Assembly (NCBI RefSeq): GCF_001282725.1
Contig: NZ_LN876586.1
Location: 831,009 to 895,008, forward strand
Direction: 5' to 3'
DNA from: Inediibacterium massiliense
Lineage (GTDB): Bacteria; Bacillota; Clostridia; Peptostreptococcales; Thermotaleaceae
Length of the DNA: 64,000 nucleotides
The notes under the pieces were generated by a model, which had not been told where the DNA came from, made no database searches, and saw only the letters and a list, made by a program, of their open reading frames with translations. Position 1 is the stretch's first letter; each line of letters opens with the position of its first letter. Shown in pieces: positions 1 through 8,441 of this stretch. The position numbers were made by a program, and so were the translations under genes.

Positions 1-2631
1 AATAATGGAGAAAATCAGGTTTTTCATGGAGAAGTTAGTGTCAGAGTAATGGGTGATAAATCATTTTCAGATATTTATCTTTCACAATATGTAGACTTAT
101 CAATTCCAGCAAATACGGATTTAACTTTATCTGGGTGGTCTGAAGCTTGGTTAGCTAGTCAGCAAGGTGGTTTTTATGGTATTAGAGCTATTGTTAAATA
201 TAAAGATAACACAACAAAATCATATGATTTTGAATTTAACAAAAACAATAGCCATTCATGGGAGCAATTAGTAGGAAATATTCATTTAGAAAAAGAAGCT
301 ACTGGTATAACAATACAATGCAAATTTGATAGCCAAAATGGTTTTGTAAGGTTTGATGGTATTCGTTTGCAAGAAGGGAAGAATACTACTCAGATCCAAT
401 ATGATTCATTAGGAAACTATCCAATTTCAGTTACTAATGTATTAGGCGATACAATCAACATGAAATATACCAATAGTGGTAATTTAAGTAAAGTAATGGA
501 TAGTGTTGGAAAGTCTATGTACTTTGGTTATGATAATTTAGATCGTATTACTAGTGTTAATGGACCTTTAGAAAGTAATAGTCAATATACCTATGATGCT
601 AATGGGAATATGCTTTCTGCTAAGGACCCTAATAATCATATTATAGCATATCGATATAATGAAGTAGATGCAATAGCAACAATAACTGATCCTTTAAATA
701 AAAGTACTCGTTTTTCTTATGATTTAGCTGGTAATCTCACAAAAACTACTTATCCAACAGGAGGTACTATTGGTTTTGGATATAATGCAGTAGATCGCTT
801 AGAAGAAATAAAATATAATGGAGATACTAAATATATCTATAAATATGATCCTAATGGTAATTGCACGGAGATAACTGATAAAGTTACAAATAAGACCACA
901 TCTTTTAATTATAATAAATTAGATGCATTAACTAAGTCGATTGATTCTAAAGGAAATCAAACAAATTATTCTTATAACAATGGAGGGGAAATTACAGCTT
1001 TAACTGGTCAGTTTGGTAGTTATAGGTATAATGCAAATTATAATTATGATGATTTAGGAAGGGTAAGAAAAGTTATTGGAAATGGCATATCAGCAGAATA
1101 TGCTTATAACGAAAAAGGTTTACCTGTTTCTTTCAAACTAGGAAATGGTGGTTATTCTGTTAATAGTTATGATGAAGCTAATCGTTTGTCAAAGATAGTA
1201 AATTATACTGATAATGGTAAAATTCTTAGCAGTGATAGCTACAAATATGATTCTAGAGGTAATATAATTGCAATTACTACTTTAAAAGGAATTACAAATT
1301 TTGAGTATGATGATTTATGCCGTTTGATCAAGGAAATTATTCCTAATGGTACTATAATAGAATATAGTTATGATGCTGCTGGAAATCGTTTAACAAAAAA
1401 GGTAACTAAACGTAGCAATAGACAAACTATTTGTTATTCATATGATGCAGCTAATCAAATGACAGTAGTTGATGGTCAGCGATACACTTATGATAACAAT
1501 GGAAATTTGCTTAGTGATGGTAGTCGTAGATTTGTCTATAATGTAGCTAATGATCTTATAGAAGTAAAAAACTCTACAGGAGAAACTTTAGCTTCCTTTA
1601 CTTATGATGCATTAGGTCGCAGGAATAGTATGACTACGGGAAGAAATACAGTGTATTATCATTATAGTGGAAATGGGAATAAAGTTATTTGTGAGACTGA
1701 TTCCAACAACAATATATTGGCTTCATATACTTATGATGGTTATGGTAACCTTATTAGTATGACTAGAAATGGAAATAAATACTATTATCATTACAATGGA
1801 CATGGTGATGTAATAGCTCTGACAGATAGTAATAGTAATACTGTTGCTACTTATGAGTATGATTCTTTTGGTAAGGTAATAAAAAGCTCAGGAAATGTGA
1901 TTAATCCATATCGTTATGCTGGTTATCGCTATGATGAAAATATTGGATTATATTATTTAAATGCTCGTTATTACAATCCAGAAACAGGAAGGTTTATAAC
2001 TCGAGACACATTCAATGGATTTATTGATAATCCTCAGAGTTTAAACTTATATACCTACTGCTACAATAACCCAATAGTATATACTGATCCAAATGGACAT
2101 TCTCCTTGCTACTGTCCAGACGATCCGCTACAGGATGGTTTAACGGAAGTCTATGATTTTTTAATAGGAGATGATATAAACACTCTTGTAGATCCTAATG
2201 CTCATATAGGGATGGGAGTTCTAGCGGCAGTAAGCATTGGCAGTAACTTCTTTGGTGGTGGAATTGCCAAAGGTGCAAAATTACTACTGAAGACAAAGAA
2301 GGGTGCAAAATTATTAAAGTGGATGGGAAAAAGTGATGATCTTTTTAAGATTAATTTACAACTTTTTGCGAGTAAAGGTAAGCATATTTTTCCTAAATCT
2401 AATAGGGAATTTAAAAGCATTTTAGGAATAGATAAAAAAGTATTCCATAAGGAAGTGAAGCCAGTGATACTTAAACAGATAAAAGGTGATTCTTCTTACG
2501 GAAAAATTTTCAATAAGATGGGAAAGAATCCTGATATAGGAATAAACGAATTAGGCAATATAGTTCTTAAAGATGTAAAAAATGGAAAACGAATAGAAAC
2601 GGACTGGAGGTTTGAACATTTTTTACCCTAA
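1..2631 (+). CDS. Rhs/YD-repeat polymorphic toxin (5' partial)
   Basis: The reading frame is open from base 1, so the gene starts upstream of the window; the ATG at 49 is internal. Bases 400-1900 encode many YD repeats of the type YDxxGN, which build the beta-cocoon shell of Rhs proteins. The conserved Rhs core end (YAGYRYDENIGLYYLNARYY, then PETGRFITRD) lies at about 1915-2010 and is followed by DPNGH at 2080-2100. After a hydrophobic stretch and a linker containing INLQLFA (about 2350), a divergent tail of about 85 residues starts; this is where Rhs proteins carry a replaceable toxin. The tail has the motif NPDIGINELGNIVLKD. I cannot assign it to a nuclease or other class. Rhs proteins act in contact-dependent competition. 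Toxicity is inferred from architecture and from the next gene. Confidence 0.9.
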   Translation, partial: NNGENQVFHGEVSVRVMGDKSFSDIYLSQYVDLSIPANTDLTLSGWSEAWLASQQGGFYGIRAIVKYKDNTTKSYDFEFNKNNSHSWEQLVGNIHLEKEATGITIQCKFDSQNGFVRFDGIRLQEGKNTTQIQYDSLGNYPISVTNVLGDTINMKYTNSGNLSKVMDSVGKSMYFGYDNLDRITSVNGPLESNSQYTYDANGNMLSAKDPNNHIIAYRYNEVDAIATITDPLNKSTRFSYDLAGNLTKTTYPTGGTIGFGYNAVDRLEEIKYNGDTKYIYKYDPNGNCTEITDKVTNKTTSFNYNKLDALTKSIDSKGNQTNYSYNNGGEITALTGQFGSYRYNANYNYDDLGRVRKVIGNGISAEYAYNEKGLPVSFKLGNGGYSVNSYDEANRLSKIVNYTDNGKILSSDSYKYDSRGNIIAITTLKGITNFEYDDLCRLIKEIIPNGTIIEYSYDAAGNRLTKKVTKRSNRQTICYSYDAANQMTVVDGQRYTYDNNGNLLSDGSRRFVYNVANDLIEVKNSTGETLASFTYDALGRRNSMTTGRNTVYYHYSGNGNKVICETDSNNNILASYTYDGYGNLISMTRNGNKYYYHYNGHGDVIALTDSNSNTVATYEYDSFGKVIKSSGNVINPYRYAGYRYDENIGLYYLNARYYNPETGRFITRDTFNGFIDNPQSLNLYTYCYNNPIVYTDPNGHSPCYCPDDPLQDGLTEVYDFLIGDDINTLVDPNAHIGMGVLAAVSIGSNFFGGGIAKGAKLLLKTKKGAKLLKWMGKSDDLFKINLQLFASKGKHIFPKSNREFKSILGIDKKVFHKEVKPVILKQIKGDSSYGKIFNKMGKNPDIGINELGNIVLKDVKNGKRIETDWRFEHFLP

Positions 2632-2649
2632 GTATAGAAGGAGGTTATT

Positions 2650-3132
2650 ATGTCATTTGATTTAAATATAGTTGTAGTGCAACAACACAAAGCTGTTAAA
2701 ATTGATTCAATAATTGATATAATAAGCGAAGAAGAAGAAAAATTAAGATATAATAAAATTTGGGAGTATATGAGTCAAGCTTCTGGAGTTTGGTATTCTC
2801 TAGGGAAATTTGAAAATGGATTTTTTAGTGCTTTACCGATAATAGATACAGATTTTGACAAAGAGTGTAAAGAAAAAATATTTTGGATACAGGATAGAGA
2901 CATACTAGAAAATCTTACACCAATTATTATTAAAGATATGTTTGGTGAAGAGTTTAAAAAAATTCTAAAAGAAATGATAGAAATGTCACCAAGTAAAACA
3001 ATATTATTTATGGCAAGGTATCAAGGAGGAGACACAGAGATTATTCAAGGGGTAGTTCCATTAAATCATTTTCTTATTTCAATTGAGAAGAATGAGATTT
3101 TATTTAATGTATGCTACATTGTGAAGGGATAG
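2650..3132 (+). CDS. Putative immunity protein for the Rhs toxin
   Basis: A 160-residue soluble, acidic protein with no signal peptide or membrane segment. It starts 18 bases after the Rhs stop codon behind a strong GGAGG site. A small cytoplasmic protein placed directly after a variable Rhs tail is the standard position of the cognate immunity gene, which binds and blocks the toxin in the producing cell. I do not recognise a named immunity family. It starts MSFDLNIVVV and carries an EEEE run near residue 30. A perfect terminator hairpin follows about 95 bases downstream, so Rhs and this gene look like one transcription unit. The function is inferred from position only. Confidence 0.6.
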   Translation: MSFDLNIVVVQQHKAVKIDSIIDIISEEEEKLRYNKIWEYMSQASGVWYSLGKFENGFFSALPIIDTDFDKECKEKIFWIQDRDILENLTPIIIKDMFGEEFKKILKEMIEMSPSKTILFMARYQGGDTEIIQGVVPLNHFLISIEKNEILFNVCYIVKG

Positions 3133-3225
3133 CATTGTGTAATTAAAATCAAGAAAAGGTCAAACGTAAAACAAAGTTAAGCTGGTGCATGGGAAAGATT
3201 TGAAAAACTTGTAGTCTAAAACTAT

Positions 3226-3274
3226 ACACTATATACAGTACATTGATTGAAAAAACACTGTATATAGTGTTTTT
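3226..3274 (+). terminator. Intrinsic terminator after the Rhs/immunity pair
   Basis: A perfect 14-bp inverted repeat (ACACTATATACAGT at 3226-3239, complement at 3257-3270) with a 17-base loop and a short T run. Confidence 0.8.
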
Positions 3275-3327
3275 AGAGCTAACAAAATTACTTTTTTAGA
3301 GGTTTGCATAGCATCAACTTAACTTGT

Positions 3328-3378
3328 GATTTTTTTGGTAAGGTAATAAAAAGCTCAGGAAATATGATTAATTCATAT
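3328..3378 (+). pseudogene. Rhs core fragment
   Basis: About 50 bases nearly identical to 1863-1912 of the Rhs gene, including the shared string GGTAAGGTAATAAAAAGCTC. The coding sense is FGKVIKSSGN. The match stops abruptly where IS21-type sequence begins. This looks like the stub of a second, displaced Rhs tip that the insertion sequence cut. Confidence 0.8.
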
Positions 3379-3431
3379 TATAAACGTCAAGTTAAGAATG
3401 TAAACTTTTGATCATTTAAGAATGTAGTTTT

Positions 3432-3634
3432 TTACTCATTGTCTTGTTTTAAATGATCTTTTAGTCTATAAGATTTTCCACTAATAGAAATGATGTGAGC
3501 ATGATGTAATATTCGGTCTAAAATAGCGTTAGCTACTATTGCGTCATAGAAAACTTCATCCCAATTATTAAAGTTTATATTTGTTGTAAGGATGGTGCTT
3601 TTTTTCTCATATCTCAGATCTATGAGCTGAAAAA
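3432..3634 (-). pseudogene. istB: istB 3' fragment (IS21 transposition helper ATPase)
   Basis: Minus-strand translation reads QLIDLRYEKKSTILTTN, then NFNNWDEVFYDAIVANAILD and ends GKSYRLKDHLKQDNE before a stop. This is the C-terminal part of IstB, the AAA+ helper of IS21 transposase. It continues exactly where the 5' piece (ending DDSKLFF) breaks off at the ISL3-type insertion. Confidence 0.9.
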
Positions 3635-5436
3635 TGTTTATGATAATCTAAAATTGGTTCTTTCCCACTTTTGGTGAAGAAGTATGTATTTATATTAAAA
3701 ATAAAAAACTATTTTTAAAAACTAATCTACATATAGGATTCTTTTTTTGAGCAAATCAAATTTAGCCCTGCCATACATTTGTCTTTTTATCATTTTGAGT
3801 CTATTAATTTGACCTTCTAACAGACCATTATTATAATCATATTTAAATGAATTCATAACCGCATCAAAATCTTTAATTATGCCATTAGAGAACCTTTCAA
3901 GTTCTTTTATGTCACTTTCCGAAGCTTCTTTAACCCATATTTTGAATTTTTCAAGATCTTTAGTTTTAAAGATGCTCCTAAAGCTTTGAATATACCTATA
4001 TATTTTTTCTATAATAGGTTTGCTGTTAAAAACTAATTTTAAATCTTTCAATTGGTATTCTTCTAATTCATCATTATTTTTCCACATATAATTGGCTATA
4101 TTATACCTAGATATTGTTTTATTTTTCGAGGTGTTATTCGTGGATAGGACACCTTCTTCTTTTTTGAATTTTCGTATGTAGTTTGTAATTGTACCATAGG
4201 AACCACTATAGCCTTTTAGCTTAAGTTTTTCTAATATTTCTGTAGCCTTCATGTTATTGTTAATACATTCTTTAATAAAGTCCTTATATTCATTGATAAT
4301 ACTTAGCTTTTGCGGTCTTGTATATATAACTATTTTCTCTTCATCTTCTTCAATATATTTTTTAATTGTTTTTCTAGATAATTTTGTAATTCTTGATATT
4401 TCCCACACTGAATCTCCCTGTGAATGTAAAGTTTTTACTTCTCTAATTAATTCTTTCTTCTTATTATGTCTCTCAACTTTTTCCTTATCTGCTTTTGTTA
4501 TTTGAGTATTAGAGTTTTTCTCAGTGATTTCGTTAATTTCTTTTCTAGATACTTCCCCTTGTAGTTTGATTATTAATTTGCTTGATATTGTTCTTTTTAA
4601 AAAGTTTTTAACCCCTTCTAATAGATTATGAAAGATATGAAATCTATCAGCTATTTGAATGATTTCTTTATGTGCATCTTTTATTCCTTTTGCATAAGCT
4701 CCAGATCTATCCCTACTAACTATCTCTACTTGTGGATGTTGAATTAACCACTTTTCAAAGGTTTTAGATTTTCTATCAGGTAAAAGGTCGATTGGTTTAT
4801 GAGATATTAAGTCACAAATTAATGTTCCATAATTATTCCCCTTTTTAAAAGCAAAGTCATCAACTCCAATATATTTAACATCACAATTTACTTGTATATC
4901 TGTATTTCTTAATATCCTAATGAGTGTATTTTTACTTACTGACATTGGTATTTTTTTCAAAATGTTAGCCATAGCATTCGAACTAGTACTAAAAGCAAAG
5001 AATCTTAAATAATTATCTAATCTATCAGTTCTTCTACTATATGGCTTAATGAAATCTGGGAATCTTTCAGTAAAAACCTTTCTATGACAGCATGGATTAT
5101 CACAAAAGAATTTTCTACAGATCATTATTATTTCCAAAGGGTATCCTAGAATAGGAAGGTCTTTTAATGTACGATAATACCTACTATGTATTCTTTTGCT
5201 TGTCTTATTACATAAAGGACAAATAGATATGTTTTTAGTTGATATTACGTATAAGTATATATTTTTAGAAGATATTTCAATATTAAATATATTAAAGTCT
5301 TTCATAAAAAAGGGTTTAAGGTCTAGCATATCTACACTTCCTTTTTTATGAATATTTTTCCTTAAACATATTTTATTTAGTATAATTTTTGTTTCACCAA
5401 AAGTGAGAAAGAACCAATTTTCAATTGACAAATACA
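3635..5436 (-). mobile_element. ISL3-type insertion sequence (about 1.8 kb)
   Basis: Imperfect terminal inverted repeats lie at 3635-3679 and 5392-5436. Both begin TGT and share AAAATTGGTTCTTTC followed by CACTTTTGGTGAA. The element carries one transposase gene. It splits istB inside an A run: five A on the left flank (3630-3634) and six A on the right (5437-5442). An uninterrupted istB would have six, so the junction fits a 5-bp duplication of AAAAA, although the low-complexity target makes this ambiguous. ISL3 elements usually make 8-bp duplications, so the ends deserve checking. Confidence 0.85.
3722..5329 (-). CDS. ISL3-family transposase
   Basis: About 535 residues. The N-terminal zinc-binding motif CPLCNKTSKRIHSRYYRT and the second pair around FFCDNPCCHRK are typical of ISL3 transposases. 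The DDE core shows GVDDFAFKKG, SRDRSGAYAKG followed by ADRFHIFHNL, and LLEGQINRLK near the C-terminus. An internal helix-turn-helix (GDSVWEISRITKLSRKTIKK) is present. I chose the ATG at 5329, which has GGAAG upstream; an earlier ATG at 5437 would start on the edge of the terminal repeat. The gene looks intact, so the element may be mobile. Confidence 0.9.
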   Translation of the reverse strand: MLDLKPFFMKDFNIFNIEISSKNIYLYVISTKNISICPLCNKTSKRIHSRYYRTLKDLPILGYPLEIIMICRKFFCDNPCCHRKVFTERFPDFIKPYSRRTDRLDNYLRFFAFSTSSNAMANILKKIPMSVSKNTLIRILRNTDIQVNCDVKYIGVDDFAFKKGNNYGTLICDLISHKPIDLLPDRKSKTFEKWLIQHPQVEIVSRDRSGAYAKGIKDAHKEIIQIADRFHIFHNLLEGVKNFLKRTISSKLIIKLQGEVSRKEINEITEKNSNTQITKADKEKVERHNKKKELIREVKTLHSQGDSVWEISRITKLSRKTIKKYIEEDEEKIVIYTRPQKLSIINEYKDFIKECINNNMKATEILEKLKLKGYSGSYGTITNYIRKFKKEEGVLSTNNTSKNKTISRYNIANYMWKNNDELEEYQLKDLKLVFNSKPIIEKIYRYIQSFRSIFKTKDLEKFKIWVKEASESDIKELERFSNGIIKDFDAVMNSFKYDYNNGLLEGQINRLKMIKRQMYGRAKFDLLKKRILYVD

Positions 5437-5991
5437 AAAAAATAGTTTTGAATCATCTTTATCTATTGGCAGATATCCTAATTCATCAATAATTAATAGC
5501 TTATATTTAGAAAAATGTTTTAGTCTTGCATCTAGCCTATTTTCTAGCCTAGCTTTTTTTAATTGCTGAAGAAGATCATGGTATTTTATAAAATATGTAC
5601 TATATCTTTTTTTAGCTGCTGCGATTCCTATTGACGTAGCTAAGTGTGTTTTACCAACCCCACTAGAGCCTAGAAATACAATATTTTCTTTCGATTCTAA
5701 GAACCGTAGAGTTGCAAAATCTAAAATTTGTTGCTTATTAATACTTGGTTGAAAATCAAAGTCAAAATCCTTTATTTCCTTTGTATGAGGGAAAGCCCCT
5801 ACCTTTACCATTGAACGAATCATATTTGCTTCTTTGAAGTCAATTTCATGGGTTGTCAGTTTAGTAAGTCCTTCTACAAAAGAAAGATTATTCTTGTTTA
5901 TGAAATCTATTACATGGTCTAGGTGGGTAGTCATTTGCTTTAATTTCAAGTATTCTAGATTTTTTACTAATTGTGTGTATGAACTATTCAT
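5437..5991 (-). pseudogene. istB: istB 5' fragment (IS21 helper ATPase)
   Basis: Encodes the N-terminal two thirds of IstB, including Walker A (FLGSSGVGKTHLA) and Walker B (LLIIDELGYLPI). It normally continues as KLFFQLIDLRYE, but here it runs into the ISL3-type element after KLFF and ends with a few foreign residues. Its ATG overlaps the istA stop by 8 bases, the usual translational coupling in IS21. The missing C-terminal part is at 3432-3634. Confidence 0.9.
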
Positions 5992-7279
5992 TTTGGTAGA
6001 TCTCTCCTATCATCTTTAAGTTATTTTTTGCAATTGTCTTTATTTCCTCAAGTGAATTATTTAAAGTCAAAGAACTAATTGCTACATAATGTTCAGAATG
6101 ATAATTTAGTTTCTGATTTTTCACCGTATGAATAGTAACTAAGTTTGTGTTATAATAAATGTGTATTTGATCATCATATATTTGTAGCTTTAACTTCTTT
6201 CCAATATACTCTGGGGGTACAGAGTATTGGTTTGATTTATAATAAATCATACTTTGAGGATTAACTGTTACAGATAATGTTTTGATCGTATAAAGGTTTC
6301 TTATTTGTTCCCTGGGAAGTTCAAATAAGGAGTCTTTTTCTTTTTCTAAATGCAAAATAGGTATTTTACCTGTTGCAGTATGACATGTACTATTTATTCT
6401 ATTGTTAAGCTTTGTTACAAGTTGATGTAACTGATCATAATTTAAAGTTCCATTATATGCACGGATCTCATCTAATAGCTTCATTGGCGCTTCTACCTTT
6501 GCCTTTGTGTTAGGTCTTCCAGCAATACATGGACAAACCTTAAAGTTATAATCATTTGCAAACTGCTGAAATTTAATATTTACCCTTCCTTTTGAATAAT
6601 TAGTTCTTGGTTCATCCATAACCGTCTTCATATTATCCGTTAATAATTCATGTGGAACGCCTCCAAAGATTTCAAATGCTTCATTTAAGAATGACAATAG
6701 AATATCTTGTGATTTACTAAGGGATAATCTGTAAATTCTAAATCTTGAGTAAGAAAGTATAATCACAAATATATTTATTTTAATTACCTCACCATCACTT
6801 AATACAAACTCCATGTTCTCCTTCCAATCTATTTGAGCCTGTTGTCCTTTGGACGTTTCATATCGCATAGGTGCAATACTAGATGTATAATTTTTTCGTC
6901 TTTTCTTAAAATAATTATTAAATTCTTCGTGTTTAGAAATATACCTACGAAAAGATGATTGAGCACAATCTAAGCTATAATTATCCTTTAAAAACTGCCA
7001 TAATACTCGTTTATAATAAAATACTTGTATTGATTCATCACTAAGTAATTCTTTTATTATAGGATAAAATCTATCGATTTTGGATGAACTATTTCTTGTA
7101 GTGGGCTTAGTATAGCCATTTATATATTTAGTAACAGTACGAGCATCAACGCCTAATTCTCTTGCTATTTGGCTTTTATTCACTTTCAAGTTCCCTACCT
7201 CCATGAAAGGTTTCAGTTTATGAAGATCGTCTAATGTATTAATTTCTATATTTGTATTTATATCATTTTTTATTATCAT
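5984..7279 (-). CDS. istA: IS21-family transposase IstA
   Basis: About 431 residues. An N-terminal helix-turn-helix (VNKSQIARELGVDARTVTKY) is followed by a retroviral-integrase type core with QIDWKE, LLTDNMKT and AKVEAPMK supplying the D, D and E residues. A C-terminal beta-barrel domain contains YSVPPEYIGK. I chose the ATG at 7279 because GGAGG lies 5 bases upstream; the ATG at 7291 is part of that ribosome site. The gene appears complete but its partner istB is broken. Confidence 0.92.
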   Translation of the reverse strand: MIIKNDINTNIEINTLDDLHKLKPFMEVGNLKVNKSQIARELGVDARTVTKYINGYTKPTTRNSSSKIDRFYPIIKELLSDESIQVFYYKRVLWQFLKDNYSLDCAQSSFRRYISKHEEFNNYFKKRRKNYTSSIAPMRYETSKGQQAQIDWKENMEFVLSDGEVIKINIFVIILSYSRFRIYRLSLSKSQDILLSFLNEAFEIFGGVPHELLTDNMKTVMDEPRTNYSKGRVNIKFQQFANDYNFKVCPCIAGRPNTKAKVEAPMKLLDEIRAYNGTLNYDQLHQLVTKLNNRINSTCHTATGKIPILHLEKEKDSLFELPREQIRNLYTIKTLSVTVNPQSMIYYKSNQYSVPPEYIGKKLKLQIYDDQIHIYYNTNLVTIHTVKNQKLNYHSEHYVAISSLTLNNSLEEIKTIAKNNLKMIGEIYQNE

Positions 7280-7345
7280 AATTACCTCCATTAATTTCAG
7301 AGATAATTATATATTGTTTTGTATGAATTATGTATTCTTATGTTA

Positions 7346-7981
7346 TCATTTATAGTCCGATATGCTGATGACTTTATTATCACAGCCAATTCAAAAGAAA
7401 TAGCAGAAGAACTCAAAGATATTGTCAGCAGTTTTCTAAAATCTCGTGGATTAATGTTATCTGAAGAAAAGACTTTAATCACGCATATTGATGAAGGATT
7501 CGATTTTCTTGGGTGGACATTCCGCAAATTCAAAGGAAAGCTGATTGTCAAACCTTCTAAAAGTTCCATCAAAAGCTTGATTAAAAAATGTTCTACTATC
7601 ATACTCAAAGAAGGAAAAGCAAGTACGCAATCAGATTTGATACGAAGGTTAAATCAAGTGATTAGGGGTTGGACTAACTACCACAAACACGTTGTAGCAA
7701 GTCAAGTATTTTCATACATCAACAACACACTCTATCACTTACTACATCAGTGGGCTAAGCATCGCCACCCAAACAAGAACAAATGGTGGAGATTGAACAA
7801 ATACTGGCATGAAAAGGATAGCAAACCATGGGTATTCACAACAAATGACTATACTCTCATAAACCTTAGGAGAATAAACATTGTCAGATACCCAAAGTTA
7901 CAAATCTCAAAAAATCCTTTCTTAAATAAAAAGTACTTTTATCAAAGAAAGATAAAACTTCACATGACTGTTGCTGCCTGA
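7346..7981 (+). pseudogene. ltrA: Group II intron reverse transcriptase/maturase, C-terminal part
   Basis: The fragment begins at FIVRYADDFII, the catalytic YADD of the reverse transcriptase palm, and continues through FDFLGWTFRKFKG and the maturase (domain X) region with LNQVIRGWTNYHK and HQWAKHRHPNKNKWW. No HNH endonuclease zinc motif (CxxC pairs) is visible at the C-terminus. The N-terminal fingers and part of the palm are missing. The ATG at 7319 belongs to IS21 end sequence and is not a natural start. Confidence 0.9.
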
Positions 7982-7999
7982 AAAGGTGAAGAAATGCTT

Positions 8000-8034
8000 G
8001 AGCCGTATGAGTTGGAAACTCTCACGTACGGTTC
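8000..8034 (+). ncRNA. Group II intron domain V
   Basis: The 35-base hairpin begins GAGCCGTATGAGTT and ends CGTACGGTTC with a GAAA tetraloop. This is the conserved catalytic core of group II introns, including the AGC triad at 8001-8003. It looks intact although the rest of the ribozyme is gone. Confidence 0.9.
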
Positions 8035-8075
8035 TTAGACGAGGGAAAGGGAGCAATCCCTTTTCTTTAGTCGAT

Positions 8076-8351
8076 TACACAAGCATGGAATTTGGGAGTT
8101 ACCTTAAATCTAAGGGGATACAGCATTCATTTAGTCGTAAAGGCTGCCCTTATGACAATGCTCCTATTGAATCATTCCACTCAGTATTGAAAAAAGAAGA
8201 AATTCATCATGTGAAATATATAGATTTTCATACCGCTAAATTAGCCATATTTGAATACATTGAAGGCTGGTACAATAGAAAGCGTATTTATGGATCATTA
8301 AAATATAAAACCCCTCAACAAGTAGAAGATGAGGCTAAAATTGCATGTTAA
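8076..8351 (+). pseudogene. IS3-family transposase (OrfB) C-terminal fragment
   Basis: Encodes YTSMEFGSYLKSKGIQHSFS, then GCPYDNAPIESFHSVLKKE and FEYIEGWYNRKRIYGSLKYKTPQQ, the end of the integrase core of IS3/IS150-type transposases, with the last catalytic Glu in APIESFHS. The upstream part is missing and is replaced by the group II intron 3' end. The open frame back to 7971 passes through intron domain V and is not coding. A terminal-repeat-like end, TGTCCAAAATATTGACATAG, follows at about 8367-8386. Confidence 0.9.
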
Positions 8352-8388
8352 AAACTAACTTTTTGTTGTCCAAAATATTGACATAGAT

Positions 8389-8421
8389 CCAGATATTATT
8401 TCGGCTTACCCTATTAAATAA
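8389..8421 (+). pseudogene. C-terminal stub of a displaced toxin gene
   Basis: Just outside the IS3 end the frame reads PDIISAYPIK and then stops. The ending (I/V)xxAYPI is common at the extreme C-terminus of several polymorphic toxin nuclease domains. The following gene (8442) starts 20 bases later, where the immunity gene belongs. I infer that the rest of this toxin was removed by the mobile elements. Confidence 0.5.
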
Positions 8422-8441
8422 TTTTGAAAGGAGAAAACTAA

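Larger units (their letters stand above)
3385..7345 (-). mobile_element. IS21-family element interrupted by an ISL3-type element
   Basis: The unit contains istA (5984-7279) and istB in two pieces (5437-5991 and 3432-3634), all on the minus strand. The 3' end abuts an Rhs fragment and the 5' end abuts a truncated group II intron protein. The exact ends are not certain: TAAGAAT-type repeats occur near both ends (3392-3425 and, reversed, about 7325-7342), but I could not define clean terminal repeats or a target duplication. The nested element at 3635-5436 inactivates istB, so transposition of this copy would need helper proteins from elsewhere. Confidence 0.75.
7346..8075 (+). mobile_element. 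Group II intron, 5'-truncated
   Basis: The 3' part of a group II intron: the end of the intron-encoded reverse transcriptase (7346-7981), domain V (8000-8034) and a domain VI-like hairpin (8038-8072). The 5' ribozyme domains and the first half of the protein are missing, cut off by the IS21 element. Its 3' exon is an IS3-type transposase gene, so the intron had inserted into another mobile element. Confidence 0.85.

Noticed and set aside
3226-3274. The 14-bp inverted repeat considered as a mobile element end or phage attachment site
   Set aside because: No matching copy or flanking duplication was seen, and its place after a stop codon with T-rich sequence fits a terminator.
3630-3634. The A run as proof of a 5-base target duplication for the ISL3-type element
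   Set aside because: In a homopolymer the duplication length cannot be decided, so it is reported only as compatible.
7971-8351. A continuous 126-codon ORF joining intron sequence to transposase sequence
   Set aside because: Its first third is translated group II intron domain V/VI. Only 8076-8351 matches a protein family.
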